Assembly: GCF_042138895.1 (NCBI RefSeq)
Contig: NZ_JBHIKW010000004.1
Location: 62,001-126,000 of the forward strand
Reading direction: 5' to 3'
Origin: Cedecea selenatireducens
GTDB lineage: Bacteria > Pseudomonadota > Gammaproteobacteria > Enterobacterales > Enterobacteriaceae
DNA length: 64,000 nt
Shown here: positions 41,588 to 51,009 of the stretch, piece by piece
How positions within the stretch are numbered: the first letter of the stretch is position 1
How the letters are laid out: each line of letters starts with the position of its first letter
Translations under genes and position numbers: made by a program
Notes under the pieces: generated by a model
Told to the model about the DNA's origin: nothing
The model's database searches: none
Seen by the model: only the letters and a program-made list of their open reading frames with translations

Positions 41588-42400
41588 ATGGCATTAGATC
41601 TGGGACTTTATTTCGACCGCATTAACTATCACGGGCCGCGCGAGGCCACCGTAGAAACTTTACGTGCGCTGCATCTGGCGCACACCTGCGCTATTCCGTT
41701 TGAAAACCTGGATGTTCTGCTTCGCAGAACGATCCATATCGACGACGACAGCGTTTTTGAAAAGCTGGTGGTGGCCGGGCGCGGCGGTTGGTGTTTTGAG
41801 CAAAACGGCCTGTTCCGTAACGTGCTCGCTGAGCTGGGGTTTGAGGTGGAAAACTTAGCGGCCCGCGTGCTGCTGGCCAACCCGCCGCAGATGCCCGCCA
41901 GAACGCATCGGCTCACGAAAGTGACTATCGACGGCCAGGCCTGGGTAGCCGACGTCGGCTTCGGCGGTAAAACGTTACCCGAGCCGGTTCGTCTTGTGGA
42001 AGGCGAAATGCAGCCGACGACGCATGGCGTTTATAGTTTCGAACGGGTTGAGCACGACTGGCTGCTGAAATTCCATGCCGCCGACAAGGCGATTAACCTC
42101 TATCGCTTTAGCCTCGAACCGCAGTACGACTCTGATTACGAAGCCGGGAACCACTACGTTTCGACCTGGCCTGAATCCCACTTCCGTTATTGCCTGGCGC
42201 TGAGCCTTTACCATGCGGACGGCACTAAAAATACGCTTTCAAGCGTAGGGGAAAATGCCCCGGTGTTTACCCGAGCGCAAGAGGTCTATGACCTTCTGCA
42301 GAAAAACTTCAATTTACGTTTCGACCACCCGAACCACGGCATCAGCCTTGATGATTTTTCAGCGATGCTGGTGCGTATTGGCGTGATAAAACCGGTCTGA
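41588..42400 (+). CDS. nhoA: Arylamine N-acetyltransferase
   Basis: A 270-residue NAT with the complete catalytic triad: Cys69 in RGGWCFEQN, His107 in THRLTK and Asp122 in VADVGFGG. IPFENLDVLL near 36-45 is the other family signature. The enzyme moves acetyl from acetyl-CoA to aromatic amines and hydroxylamines in the cytosol. It is similar to E. coli NhoA (281 residues). AGGGAA lies upstream of the ATG. The gene is divergent from lacI and monocistronic. Confidence 0.9.
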   Translation: MALDLGLYFDRINYHGPREATVETLRALHLAHTCAIPFENLDVLLRRTIHIDDDSVFEKLVVAGRGGWCFEQNGLFRNVLAELGFEVENLAARVLLANPPQMPARTHRLTKVTIDGQAWVADVGFGGKTLPEPVRLVEGEMQPTTHGVYSFERVEHDWLLKFHAADKAINLYRFSLEPQYDSDYEAGNHYVSTWPESHFRYCLALSLYHADGTKNTLSSVGENAPVFTRAQEVYDLLQKNFNLRFDHPNHGISLDDFSAMLVRIGVIKPV

Positions 42401-42675
42401 TTTTCCCCCATCACCGCCGCAGCTCGTGCCAGCGAGAGGCGGCGATCCGCAGCGATCGTAAATATTCCGCGAAAAATACAAAATTAAATATTAACCGTGA
42501 GCCCCCAGGGGGTGGATATATCTTGTTTTCGGCCGGACGCAAGGGCAAAAAGTGGAATAATATGAGGAATATTCAAAAACTGACGTTTCTTTGAAAATTT
42601 CCTTTATCAATTTGAGCCTTTTTCTTTTAGCATAGCGGCGGTCCTAATCAGTGCGGCAAGCGGTTAACACACGTT

Positions 42676-42789
42676 ATGAAAAACATCTTTCTGGCAATCG
42701 TACTTTCTCTTATGGTCATTGGCGCTTTTGCTCACGATCCACAGCCGGGTACCGGGCTTGATACCATCGCCGCCGTACAGGGCAGGTGA
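42676..42789 (+). CDS. Small exported peptide, hypothetical
   Basis: A 37-residue frame starting MKNIFLAIVLSLMVIGAFA: a textbook signal peptide with a likely cut after AFA, leaving about 18 residues that begin HDPQPGTGLDTI. The ribosome site is weak (only AAGCGG some 15 bases upstream). The frame stops within the first arm of a hairpin (42785-42802). The gap between nhoA and the HD gene has no other candidate. I do not recognise the peptide; it may be a real small envelope protein or chance. Confidence 0.4.
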   Translation: MKNIFLAIVLSLMVIGAFAHDPQPGTGLDTIAAVQGR

Positions 42790-42802
42790 CAGTTAAGTCA
42801 CC
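42785..42802. terminator. Short hairpin after the small peptide
   Basis: GGTGAC and GTCACC form a 6-bp stem with loop AGTTAA. It overlaps the stop of the small peptide and ends 13 bp before the HD gene's stop. No T-run follows, so it may be weak. Confidence 0.35.
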
Positions 42803-42815
42803 CGCCTGAGGTTGC

Positions 42816-43457
42816 TTAACCAGCCCAGCGGGAAGCACGAATAATGCTGCAGAAGTTCAGCGGTTCGAACCCAGGTTCTTTATCCTGAATGACATCGGCC
42901 TTCACGTTGCCAAACGTGGTGGCCGGTTTGTTTTTAATCCCGTCGTAAAATGCCTGAATAATCTCTTCTTTAAATGCCGCCGGGCGAGGGTGCTGCTTCA
43001 CCACCTGCTCGCGCTGTTCGTCGCTGAATTTATCGTAATCAATCCCCAGCACATCCATTTCTACGCCTGCCGTCACCAGCGCAATTTCCGGGGCCATAAA
43101 TTCCGGGATTCCCGGCGTGGTATGCAGCGCAATCGCCGTCCACACTTTGTCGATATCGGCCTGATTGACGCCGTACTGGCGCATAAAATCCTGCGCGGCA
43201 AACGCGCCGTCCACTTCAAAGCGCTTGTCGCAGCTGCAATGTTCGTGGGTCAGCCCCATGTCGTGGAACATGCAGCCGATGTACAGCAGCTCGTGGTCAA
43301 CCTTCAGTTCACGGCGTTGCCCGGCCAGCGCGGCCCAGTAGTAAACCCGGCTGGAGTGGTGGAACAGCAAATCTGATTCGGTGTCACGCACCAGCTGCGT
43401 GGCTTCACGGGCCATTTTTGTGTCCGGAATGGCAATGCCGTTAATTTTTAAGCTCAT
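42816..43457 (-). CDS. HD-domain phosphohydrolase-like protein (cyanamide-hydratase-like)
   Basis: A 213-residue protein starting at ATG 43457 (GGAGAAAGAG upstream). His34 in LFHHSSRVYYWA, the His65-Asp66 pair in CMFHDMGLT and a later Asp supply the HD metal site. The HSxRVYYW segment and the following HDMGLTHEH resemble the cyanamide hydratase branch of HD proteins rather than nucleotide phosphohydrolases. CSCDKRFEVDGA around 74-85 adds two Cys. It is divergent from a GlxA-type regulator 113 bp away, which probably controls it. Substrate unknown. Confidence 0.75.
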   Translation of the reverse strand: MSLKINGIAIPDTKMAREATQLVRDTESDLLFHHSSRVYYWAALAGQRRELKVDHELLYIGCMFHDMGLTHEHCSCDKRFEVDGAFAAQDFMRQYGVNQADIDKVWTAIALHTTPGIPEFMAPEIALVTAGVEMDVLGIDYDKFSDEQREQVVKQHPRPAAFKEEIIQAFYDGIKNKPATTFGNVKADVIQDKEPGFEPLNFCSIIRASRWAG

Positions 43458-43570
43458 CTCTTTCTCCTCACGTTGGGGTTGGAGTAGCATAGGCCGCAGT
43501 TGAAATGTCTCAAATGATCGTATTGCGACGATTTAAGACTTATGCCGTACTTCGCGACGTGGAGAAAAGA

Positions 43571-44524
43571 ATGGCGCATCAAATCCTGATCCTGGCGGTG
43601 CCCGGCGTACAGCTGCTGGATGTATCAGGTCCGCTGGACGTATTTGCCGAGGCAAATCGCGTGCTGCATCGCGAGGTTTACCAATCCCGCATTATTGCGC
43701 TGGAAGCAGCGACAGTTGTGGCTTCTTCCGGCGTCAAAATGCTGGCTGATGATGTGCTTGAAACGGCGGTTAGCGGCCGGGAAACTACATTTTTGGTCGC
43801 CGGTGCGCCGGATGCGGCAGACAGAACGCTTAGCGATAAACAGCGCCAGATAATGACCGGACTTTGCGAGCAGAGTCGCCGTTTTGGCTCCGTCTGCACC
43901 GGCGCGCTTTTGCTGGCGCAAACAGGATTGTTAAGCGGCAAGAAGGTGACCACCCACTGGTCGGCTTCATCGCTTTTAGCGGCCCGCTATCCAGACACCG
44001 ATGTTACCGCCGATGCGCTGTACGTCATGGACGGTCCGCTACGCACGGCGGCGGGCGTGACCTCTGGGTTAGACCTCGCCCTGCGGCTGGTGGAGGAGGA
44101 TCTTGGCCGGGAAGTGGCGCAGGACGTTGCCGCCAGGCTGGTGATGTTCTTTAAGCGGCCTGTGAACCAAAACCACTTTATCCGCGAGCAAAAAACTTCG
44201 CTCAGCGGGCGCAGCGCGCTGCAGGATCTCCAGCGCTGGACAATCGCCAACATAGCGGAGGTGACCACCGTACGGCAAATGGCGGCGCATATACACCTCA
44301 GCGTGCGGCATCTAACGCGCCTGTTTCATCACGAACTGCAGGTCACGCCGGGAGACTGGCTGGAAGCGGAGAAGGTGGCGAAGGCAAGACAGTTGCTGGA
44401 GTCCGGCAAGCTGCCGGTGAAGGCGATCCCCGCCGCCAGCGGGTTTTCTGGGGTAGATACGCTGCGGCGGGCTTTTGTGCGCCGGATGGGCATCACGCCC
44501 GCCGCGTATAAGAGGATTTGTTAG
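43571..44524 (+). CDS. GlxA-type transcriptional regulator (DJ-1/PfpI + AraC domains)
   Basis: A 317-residue protein from ATG 43571 (GGAGAAAAG upstream; the longer frame has no ribosome site). Residues 1-170 form a class I glutamine amidotransferase-like domain with the nucleophile-elbow segment SVCTGALLLAQTGLL near 120. Residues 215-315 carry the two AraC HTH motifs (VRQMAAHIHLSVRHLTRLFHHEL and PVKAIPAASGFSGVDTLRRAF). Regulators of this build often sit next to, and respond to, amine, nitrile or aldehyde metabolism. Divergent position suggests control of the HD-domain gene. It is convergent with betT, 3 bp apart, with no space for a terminator. Confidence 0.88.
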   Translation: MAHQILILAVPGVQLLDVSGPLDVFAEANRVLHREVYQSRIIALEAATVVASSGVKMLADDVLETAVSGRETTFLVAGAPDAADRTLSDKQRQIMTGLCEQSRRFGSVCTGALLLAQTGLLSGKKVTTHWSASSLLAARYPDTDVTADALYVMDGPLRTAAGVTSGLDLALRLVEEDLGREVAQDVAARLVMFFKRPVNQNHFIREQKTSLSGRSALQDLQRWTIANIAEVTTVRQMAAHIHLSVRHLTRLFHHELQVTPGDWLEAEKVAKARQLLESGKLPVKAIPAASGFSGVDTLRRAFVRRMGITPAAYKRIC

Positions 44525-44527
44525 ACG

Positions 44528-46570
44528 CTACACGTTCGGGAACGTAATGCTGTTGCCCGGCGCTTCACGGTGCAGATGGATAAAGTTCAGGTGGCGTTCG
44601 TACTGGTCGAGAATGTCGATGATCACCTGTTCTTTGCTGTAATCCATCAGGTCATTGCCCTGGCTGCCCTCCAGCAGGAAGGTTTCCAGCCGGTAATAGG
44701 TTGATTTACCGCTGCGGGCGCGGTAGGTAAAGCCCGGCACCGAGTATTTCTGCGGCCAGATCTGGTAGACGAAGTTTTGCTCGTCGCCCATATGTACCCG
44801 CAGCTCCAGGTGCCCCAGTTTTTCATCCGGCAGCGGCGGCTCGACGGAAAGCTCGACCTTCGCACCACGCAGCTCCAGCTCCTGAGAAACCTCTTCCATT
44901 GCCGGGTAGCAAACGGTGTCCATCATCTTCTGGGTATAGCGCGTGCCGGGGTAGTTCATCAGCCGGGACAGGCGTTTTTTCCAGCCGAGGCGGTCCTGCG
45001 CGGTCATCATGTACGGCGCGGTGTCACGGCTGGCGCTGACGCGGCGGTAATCCTCTATCTTCAGGGATTTATACAATCCGGCCATCACGAAGAAGATCAC
45101 GAAGCTGAACGGCAGCCCCATAATCACCGTCATGTTCTGCAGCGCGGAAATACCGTTGGTCATCAGCATCCCCATGGTCAGCAGGCCAATAGCAATGGAC
45201 CAGAAAATGCGCAGCCAGTTGGGCGCATCGCTGTTGATATCCTTCAGCTTAGAGGTGAAGTTCCCCAGCACCAGCGCGCCGGAGTCCGCCGAAGTGACGT
45301 AGAACAGCAGCCCGGTAATCGTCGCTACGGATGCGCTAAAGGTAAAGCCGGGATACTGCGCCAGCAGGCTGTAGAAGCCGCGTTCCGGGTGGGCCATCGC
45401 TTCCTGAGCAAAGGTGCCGTCGCCGTGAATAATTTCGTAGAGCGCGCTGTTGCCGAACACTGAAAGCCACAGCAGGGTAAAGGTGAAAGGAATAATCAGC
45501 GTGCCGAGCACAAACTCACGAATGGTGCGGCCACGGGAGATTCGGGCGAGGAACAGGCCGACAAACGGCGACCACGCCACCCACCAGGCCCAGAAGAACA
45601 GGGTCCAGTTGTTCATCCATTCCACCGGGCGGTCAAACGCAAAGCTGTTTAACGTCATGCCCATAAAGCGGTTGATGTAATCGCCCACGTTCAGCACCAG
45701 CGCGTTGAGCAGGAATTCGGTGTTGCCCATAAACAGCACGAACAGGATTAACCCCAGCGCTAACGCCACGTTCAGCTCGGAAAGGATTCGAATGCCTTTA
45801 TCGACGCCGGAGGTCACCGAAATAGTGGCGATAACCACCGACAGCACGATCAATGCCGCTTTGGCACCCAGGCTATCCGGGATATCAAACAGCACGTTCA
45901 GCCCGTAGTTCAGCTGCACAACGCCAATCCCAAGCGTAGTGGCGATACCGAAAATCGTACCAATCACCGCCGCGATATCCACCGTGTGGCCGATCGGGCC
46001 GTTAATTTTCTTGCCGAAAATGGGGTACAGCGCCGAGCGAATCGTCAGCGGCAGGTTATAGCGATAGCTGAAGTAGCCCAGCGCGATGCCCATCAGCGCA
46101 TACATCGACCAGCCGGTTAGCCCGTAGTGGAACAGCGTCCAGACCATCGCCTGGCGCGCGGCCTCGATGGTTTGCCCGGCACCTTCCGGCGGCTGCATAT
46201 ACTGCGTCACCGGCTCGGCAACGGAGAAGAACATCAGGTCGATGCCTATCCCGGCGGCAAACAGCATAGCCGCCCAGCTCAGTACGCTAAATTCGGGCTT
46301 GGATTGTTCCGGCCCGAGCTTGATGGAGCCGAAACGGGAGCAGGCGATAAACACCACAAAAACGATATAGAGCGTGGCGGCGAGCAGGTAATACCAGCCG
46401 AAACGGGAAGAGACCCAGTTCAGGGTGTGGCTAATCAGATTTGCGGAGAAATCGCTGTAGAAAATGGTCATCAGGGAAAAGCACAAAATCAGCCCGGCGG
46501 ACGTGTAGAACACCACCGGGTTGATTTTGTCTTTTTCGCTGGTTTCAGGGGCAGTAACGGGCTTCGTCAT
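44528..46570 (-). CDS. betT: High-affinity choline transporter BetT (BCCT family)
   Basis: A 680-residue BCCT carrier with 12 TM segments in the first 510 residues and a long cytoplasmic C-terminal tail (about 170 residues) that in E. coli BetT senses osmotic stress. FAAGIGIDLMFFSVAEPVTQY near residue 95 and WTLFFWAWWVAWSPFVGLFLARISRGRTIREF near 320 hold the conserved Trp-rich substrate site. It imports choline with protons, for oxidation by BetA and BetB. It is divergent from betIBA, with the BetI-type operator in between. Confidence 0.95.
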   Translation of the reverse strand: MTKPVTAPETSEKDKINPVVFYTSAGLILCFSLMTIFYSDFSANLISHTLNWVSSRFGWYYLLAATLYIVFVVFIACSRFGSIKLGPEQSKPEFSVLSWAAMLFAAGIGIDLMFFSVAEPVTQYMQPPEGAGQTIEAARQAMVWTLFHYGLTGWSMYALMGIALGYFSYRYNLPLTIRSALYPIFGKKINGPIGHTVDIAAVIGTIFGIATTLGIGVVQLNYGLNVLFDIPDSLGAKAALIVLSVVIATISVTSGVDKGIRILSELNVALALGLILFVLFMGNTEFLLNALVLNVGDYINRFMGMTLNSFAFDRPVEWMNNWTLFFWAWWVAWSPFVGLFLARISRGRTIREFVLGTLIIPFTFTLLWLSVFGNSALYEIIHGDGTFAQEAMAHPERGFYSLLAQYPGFTFSASVATITGLLFYVTSADSGALVLGNFTSKLKDINSDAPNWLRIFWSIAIGLLTMGMLMTNGISALQNMTVIMGLPFSFVIFFVMAGLYKSLKIEDYRRVSASRDTAPYMMTAQDRLGWKKRLSRLMNYPGTRYTQKMMDTVCYPAMEEVSQELELRGAKVELSVEPPLPDEKLGHLELRVHMGDEQNFVYQIWPQKYSVPGFTYRARSGKSTYYRLETFLLEGSQGNDLMDYSKEQVIIDILDQYERHLNFIHLHREAPGNSITFPNV

Positions 46571-46798
46571 CGATTACCTCAGGTTAAGTAACGGTGACTA
46601 CTCAGATGAGCAGTTAAGTTTTTCTTGTAAGTTGAAGAGAGGGGGATTTTTAACAAATCCGCAATCAATGTTGGGTTTCTATAAAACATAAAACGTTATC
46701 ATGTTGATTTTTAGCATGTTAATTCCTGTTTTTTGTTTTTGAAATGCGAATAATTCGCGTCTTCCTTACCTTTGCATAACAATTAATACACATTTTAT

Positions 46799-46812
46799 AT
46801 TGAACGTTCAAT
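46799..46812. promoter_or_regulatory. BetI operator
   Basis: ATTGAACGTTCAAT is a perfect 14-bp palindrome in the 291-bp gap between betT and betI. BetI, a TetR-type repressor released by choline, binds a palindrome of this type between the divergent promoters in E. coli. Confidence 0.75.
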
Positions 46813-46861
46813 CAATAAAAGCTTAAATAGATAACAAGAATTGATGAATGGAGCGGGGGCC

Positions 46862-47455
46862 ATGCCCAAAAAAGGTATGCAGCCGATACGGCGGCGGCAG
46901 CTGATTGACGCCACCCTAAGCGCAATAAATGAAGTGGGTATGCATGATGCGACGGTGGCGCAAATCGCCCGCCGGGCCGGGGTATCAACCGGCATCATCA
47001 GCCACTACTTCCAGGACAAAAACGGCCTGCTGGAAGCCACCATGCGTGATGTGACGACCCAGCTTCGCGATGCGGTCGTCGGCAGACTTAAGGCATTGCC
47101 AGGCGCTTCTGCTGAACGGCGGCTGTGCGCCATCGTTGACGGAAATTTTGACGAGACGCAGACCCACAGTGCGGCGATGAAAGCCTGGCTGGCATTTTGG
47201 GCCAGCAGCATGCACCAGCCGATGCTGTATCGCTTACAGCAGGTCAGCAGCCGTCGCCTGCTTTCCACGCTCACCGCCGAGTTCAGACGCGAGCTGCCGA
47301 AGCAGGAAGCCAGGCTGGCGGGCTACGGCCTCGCTGCGCTGATAGACGGCCTTTGGCTGCGCGCGGCCTTAAGCGGCAAACCATTTGACCGCAAAGCGGC
47401 GAGCGTGCTGACCACGCAATTCATTAATCAGCATCTTGCTGCGGCGAAAACCTAA
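46862..47455 (+). CDS. betI: TetR-type repressor BetI
   Basis: A 197-residue TetR protein; I chose ATG 46862, giving MPKKGMQPIRRRQLIDATL, which aligns with E. coli BetI. The HTH lies at about 28-50 (TVAQIARRAGVSTGIISHYF). The C-terminal choline-binding domain contains WLAFWASSMHQPMLYRLQQVS. It represses betT and betIBA in the absence of choline. First gene of the betIBA operon; betB starts 17 bp later. Confidence 0.93.
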   Translation: MPKKGMQPIRRRQLIDATLSAINEVGMHDATVAQIARRAGVSTGIISHYFQDKNGLLEATMRDVTTQLRDAVVGRLKALPGASAERRLCAIVDGNFDETQTHSAAMKAWLAFWASSMHQPMLYRLQQVSSRRLLSTLTAEFRRELPKQEARLAGYGLAALIDGLWLRAALSGKPFDRKAASVLTTQFINQHLAAAKT

Positions 47456-47472
47456 TTTAGCGAGGAGATAAT

Positions 47473-48945
47473 ATGTCCCGATTTGGTGAACAACAGCTTT
47501 ATATCGACGGAGGTTACGTTGCCGCGCAAAGCGGTAAAACCTTCGACACGATCAACCCGGCCAATGGCGAAGTGCTGGCGGTAGTTCAGGCCGCAGGCCG
47601 GGAAGACGTCGAGCGCGCCGTTGCAGCCGCGAAGAAAGGGCAGAAGATTTGGGCGGCGAAAACGCCCGTTGAGCGTGCACGCATTTTGCGCCGCGCGGTC
47701 GACATTCTGCGCGAGCGTAACGATGAGCTGGCAGAGCTGGAAACGCTCGATACCGGCAAAGCTTTCAGCGAAACCTCCAGCGTGGACATCGTTACCGGTG
47801 CAGACGTGCTCGAGTATTACGCTGGGTTGACGACGACGCTGGAAGGCCAGCAGATCCCGCTGCGGGACAGCTCGTTTGTTTACACCCGCCGGGAGCCTTT
47901 GGGCGTGGTGGCCGGCATTGGCGCGTGGAATTACCCGATTCAGATTGCGCTTTGGAAGTCCGCCCCCGCGCTGGCGGCAGGTAACGCGATGATCTTCAAA
48001 CCGAGCGAAGTGACGCCGCTTACCACGCTTAAGCTGGCAGAGATCTACACCGAAGCGGGCGTGCCGGCCGGCGTCTTTAACGTTCTGCCGGGGCTTGGCG
48101 CGGAAACTGGCCAACTGCTGACGGAACACCCTGGCATCGCCAAAGTTTCCTTCACCGGCGGCGTAGTCAGCGGCAAGAAGGTGATGGCGAACGCGGCGGG
48201 CTCAACGCTGAAGCAGGTCACGATGGAACTGGGCGGCAAGTCTCCGCTGGTTATTTTCGACGACGCGGACCTCAACCGGGCGGCGGACATCGCGATGATG
48301 GCCAACTTCTACAGCTCCGGGCAGGTCTGCACCAACGGCACCCGCGTGTTTATTCCCGCCGCGCTGAAAGCCGAATTTGAGCAGAAAATTATTGAACGCG
48401 TCGGCCGTGTTCGCGCCGGTGACGTCATGGACCCGCAAACTAACTTTGGCCCGCTGGTCAGCTTCCCGCACCGTGAAAACGTCCTACGCTACATCGAGTC
48501 CGGTCGTGAAGAGGGCGCCACGCTGCTATGCGGCGGCGACAAACTGCGCGGCGGAGATTTTGATAATGGCGCCTGGGTTGCCCCCACCGTCTTCACCGAC
48601 TGCCGCGATGAAATGAAAATCGTCCGTGAAGAAATCTTTGGGCCGGTGATGTCGATCCTCAGCTACGAAACAGAAGAGGAAGTGATTCGCCGCGCCAACG
48701 ATACGGATTACGGCCTGGCGGCTGGCGTGGTCACCAACGACCTCACTCGGGCGCACCGCGTTATCCATCAGCTTGAAGCCGGGATTTGCTGGATTAACAC
48801 CTGGGGCGAGTCGGCGGCAGAAATGCCTGTTGGCGGCTACAAGCATTCCGGCATCGGGCGCGAAAACGGCCTGATGACCCTGCAAAGCTATACGCAAGTT
48901 AAGTCAATCCAACTGGAGATGGGCACCTGGCAGTCAATCTTTTAA
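47473..48945 (+). CDS. betB: Betaine aldehyde dehydrogenase
   Basis: A 490-residue aldehyde dehydrogenase, the same length as E. coli BetB. The NAD site GAWNYPIQIALWKSAPALAAGNAMIFKPSE lies near 150-180; catalytic Glu in MELGGKSPLVIFDDA (about 252) and Cys in SGQVCTNGTRVF (about 286). It oxidises betaine aldehyde to glycine betaine with NAD(P). AGGAG lies upstream of the ATG, and betA follows after 19 bp. Confidence 0.95.
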   Translation: MSRFGEQQLYIDGGYVAAQSGKTFDTINPANGEVLAVVQAAGREDVERAVAAAKKGQKIWAAKTPVERARILRRAVDILRERNDELAELETLDTGKAFSETSSVDIVTGADVLEYYAGLTTTLEGQQIPLRDSSFVYTRREPLGVVAGIGAWNYPIQIALWKSAPALAAGNAMIFKPSEVTPLTTLKLAEIYTEAGVPAGVFNVLPGLGAETGQLLTEHPGIAKVSFTGGVVSGKKVMANAAGSTLKQVTMELGGKSPLVIFDDADLNRAADIAMMANFYSSGQVCTNGTRVFIPAALKAEFEQKIIERVGRVRAGDVMDPQTNFGPLVSFPHRENVLRYIESGREEGATLLCGGDKLRGGDFDNGAWVAPTVFTDCRDEMKIVREEIFGPVMSILSYETEEEVIRRANDTDYGLAAGVVTNDLTRAHRVIHQLEAGICWINTWGESAAEMPVGGYKHSGIGRENGLMTLQSYTQVKSIQLEMGTWQSIF

Positions 48946-48964
48946 TCCCACCTGAGGAGGATGA

Positions 48965-50650
48965 ATGGAATTTGATTACATCATTATTGGAGCTGGTTCC
49001 GCAGGTAATGTTTTAGCTGCACGTTTAACGGAAGATCCCGACACCACCGTCCTGCTGCTTGAGGCCGGCGGCCCGGATTACCGCTTTGATTTTCGCACTC
49101 AAATGCCTGCAGCGCTGGCATTTCCGCTGCAGGGTAAGCGCTATAACTGGGCGTATGAAACCGACCCGGAGCCGTTTATGAATAACCGCCGCATGGAGTG
49201 CGGGCGCGGCAAAGGGCTGGGCGGCTCATCCCTGATTAACGGCATGTGCTACATCCGTGGCAACGCGATGGATCTCGACAACTGGGCGTCGATGCCGGGG
49301 CTGGAGAACTGGAGCTATCTGGACTGCCTGCCGTACTACCGTAAAGCGGAAACCCGCGATATCGGGCCGAACGATTACCACGGCGGCGAAGGCCCGGTGT
49401 CCGTCACTACGCCTAAGCAGGGTAACAATCCGCTGTTTCACGCGATGATCGAGGCGGGCGTCGAGGCGGGCTATCCGCGTACCGACGATCTGAACGGTTA
49501 CCAGCAGGAAGGCTTCGGGCCGATGGACCGCACCGTGACGCCAAAAGGCCGCCGCGCCAGCACCGCCCGTGGCTATCTCGATGAGGCAAAGAAGCGTGAA
49601 AACCTGACCATCGTGACGCATGCCACCACCGACCGCATCATCTTTGATAATTTGCGCGCGGTTGGCGTGGAATATCTGGTGAACGACAGCCCCGTGCATT
49701 CCGTGGCGAAAGCACGTAAAGAAGTTCTGCTGAGCGCAGGCGCGATTGCTTCGCCGCAGATCCTGCAGCGTTCCGGGGTAGGTGATGCCGAATTCCTGGC
49801 AAGCCTGGAAATCCCAGTGGTTCACGACTTACCGGGCGTAGGCGAGAACCTTCAGGATCACCTGGAAATGTACCTGCAGTACGAATGCAAAGAGCCGGTG
49901 TCGCTTTACCCGGCGCTGCAATGGTACAACCAGCCCAAAATCGGCGCGGAGTGGCTGTTTAACGGCACCGGCGTTGGCGCGAGTAACCAGTTTGAAGCGG
50001 GCGGGTTTATCCGCAGCCGCGAAGAGTTCAGCTGGCCGAACATTCAGTACCACTTCCTGCCGGTGGCGATTAACTACAACGGCTCGAACGCGGTGAAAGA
50101 GCACGGCTTCCAGTGCCACGTGGGGTCTATGCGTTCCCCAAGCCGGGGCCGCGTGAAGCTGAAATCGCGCGATCCGCACGAGCACCCAGGCATTCTGTTC
50201 AACTACATGTCACACGAACAGGACTGGCAGGAGTTCCGCGACGCCATCCGTATTACCCGTGAGATCATGCAGCAGCCTGCGCTGGATAAATACCGTGGGC
50301 GCGAAATCAGTCCGGGTCTTGACTGTCAGACGGACGAACAGCTGGATGAGTTTGTGCGTAACCATGCGGAAACCGCGTTCCACCCGTGCGGCAGCTGTAA
50401 AATGGGCCACGACGAAATGGCCGTGGTGGACGAGCAGGGCCGGGTTCACGGCCTGCAGGGGCTGCGTGTGGTTGATGCTTCCATCATGCCGCAAATCATC
50501 ACCGGCAACCTGAACGCCACCACCATTATGATTGGCGAAAAAATTGCCGATGCTATTCGCGGCAAGGCCGCGCTGCCGCGCAGCACCGCCAGCTATTACA
50601 AAGCGGAACAGGCACCGGTGAGAAAAGAGCCGGTTCGCAAAATTCAGTAA
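48965..50650 (+). CDS. betA: Choline dehydrogenase
   Basis: A 561-residue GMC oxidoreductase: FAD motif GAGSAGNVLAARL at 8-20, GMC signature GRGKGLGGSSLINGMCYIRG near 80-99, and the active-site region AFHPCGSCKMG near 475 with the conserved His, then GNLNATTIMIGEK near 515. It oxidises choline to betaine aldehyde at the membrane. It is followed by a strong terminator that ends the operon. Confidence 0.95.
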   Translation: MEFDYIIIGAGSAGNVLAARLTEDPDTTVLLLEAGGPDYRFDFRTQMPAALAFPLQGKRYNWAYETDPEPFMNNRRMECGRGKGLGGSSLINGMCYIRGNAMDLDNWASMPGLENWSYLDCLPYYRKAETRDIGPNDYHGGEGPVSVTTPKQGNNPLFHAMIEAGVEAGYPRTDDLNGYQQEGFGPMDRTVTPKGRRASTARGYLDEAKKRENLTIVTHATTDRIIFDNLRAVGVEYLVNDSPVHSVAKARKEVLLSAGAIASPQILQRSGVGDAEFLASLEIPVVHDLPGVGENLQDHLEMYLQYECKEPVSLYPALQWYNQPKIGAEWLFNGTGVGASNQFEAGGFIRSREEFSWPNIQYHFLPVAINYNGSNAVKEHGFQCHVGSMRSPSRGRVKLKSRDPHEHPGILFNYMSHEQDWQEFRDAIRITREIMQQPALDKYRGREISPGLDCQTDEQLDEFVRNHAETAFHPCGSCKMGHDEMAVVDEQGRVHGLQGLRVVDASIMPQIITGNLNATTIMIGEKIADAIRGKAALPRSTASYYKAEQAPVRKEPVRKIQ

Positions 50651-50655
50651 CCATT

Positions 50656-50683
50656 AAAGGCCAGTAAAACTGGCCTTTCTTTT
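50656..50683 (+). terminator. Rho-independent terminator of betIBA
   Basis: AAAGGCCAGT pairs perfectly with ACTGGCCTTT (10 bp) around loop AAA, followed by CTTTT. It lies 5 bp after the betA stop. Confidence 0.9.
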
Positions 50684-50752
50684 GCCCGGCGCTTGCCCGA
50701 TCCCCTTGTGAAGCAGTAAAACTACTGCTCAACAACAAAAAGGAGAATCACC

Positions 50753-50983
50753 GTGCCGCATATCGAAATCAAATGTTTCCCACGTGACCTTACCGAAGAG
50801 CAAAAGCAGGCCGTTGCCAGCGAAATGTGTGACGTGCTGAAAAAGCACTTCGGCTCGAAGGACGAATCGCTGTCCGTGGCGCTAAAGATGATTGAACAGT
50901 CGCGCTGGAAAGAAGAAGTCTGGGACACCCAGATTGCGCCCGAGATGGACGCGCTGCTTAAGAAGCCGGGCTACAGTCTGTAA
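50753..50983 (+). CDS. pptA: 4-oxalocrotonate tautomerase-like protein PptA
   Basis: A 76-residue tautomerase with the catalytic Pro directly after the initiator Met (PHIEIKCFPRDLTEEQ). KHFGSKDESLSVAL and IAPEMDALLKKPGYSL match E. coli PptA (77 residues). It catalyses keto-enol tautomerisation; the physiological substrate is unknown. AAGGAG lies upstream of the ATG. It lies after the bet terminator. Confidence 0.9.
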   Translation: MPHIEIKCFPRDLTEEQKQAVASEMCDVLKKHFGSKDESLSVALKMIEQSRWKEEVWDTQIAPEMDALLKKPGYSL

Positions 50984-51009
50984 GTGAGATAAAAGGTGAC
51001 AATGTCACC

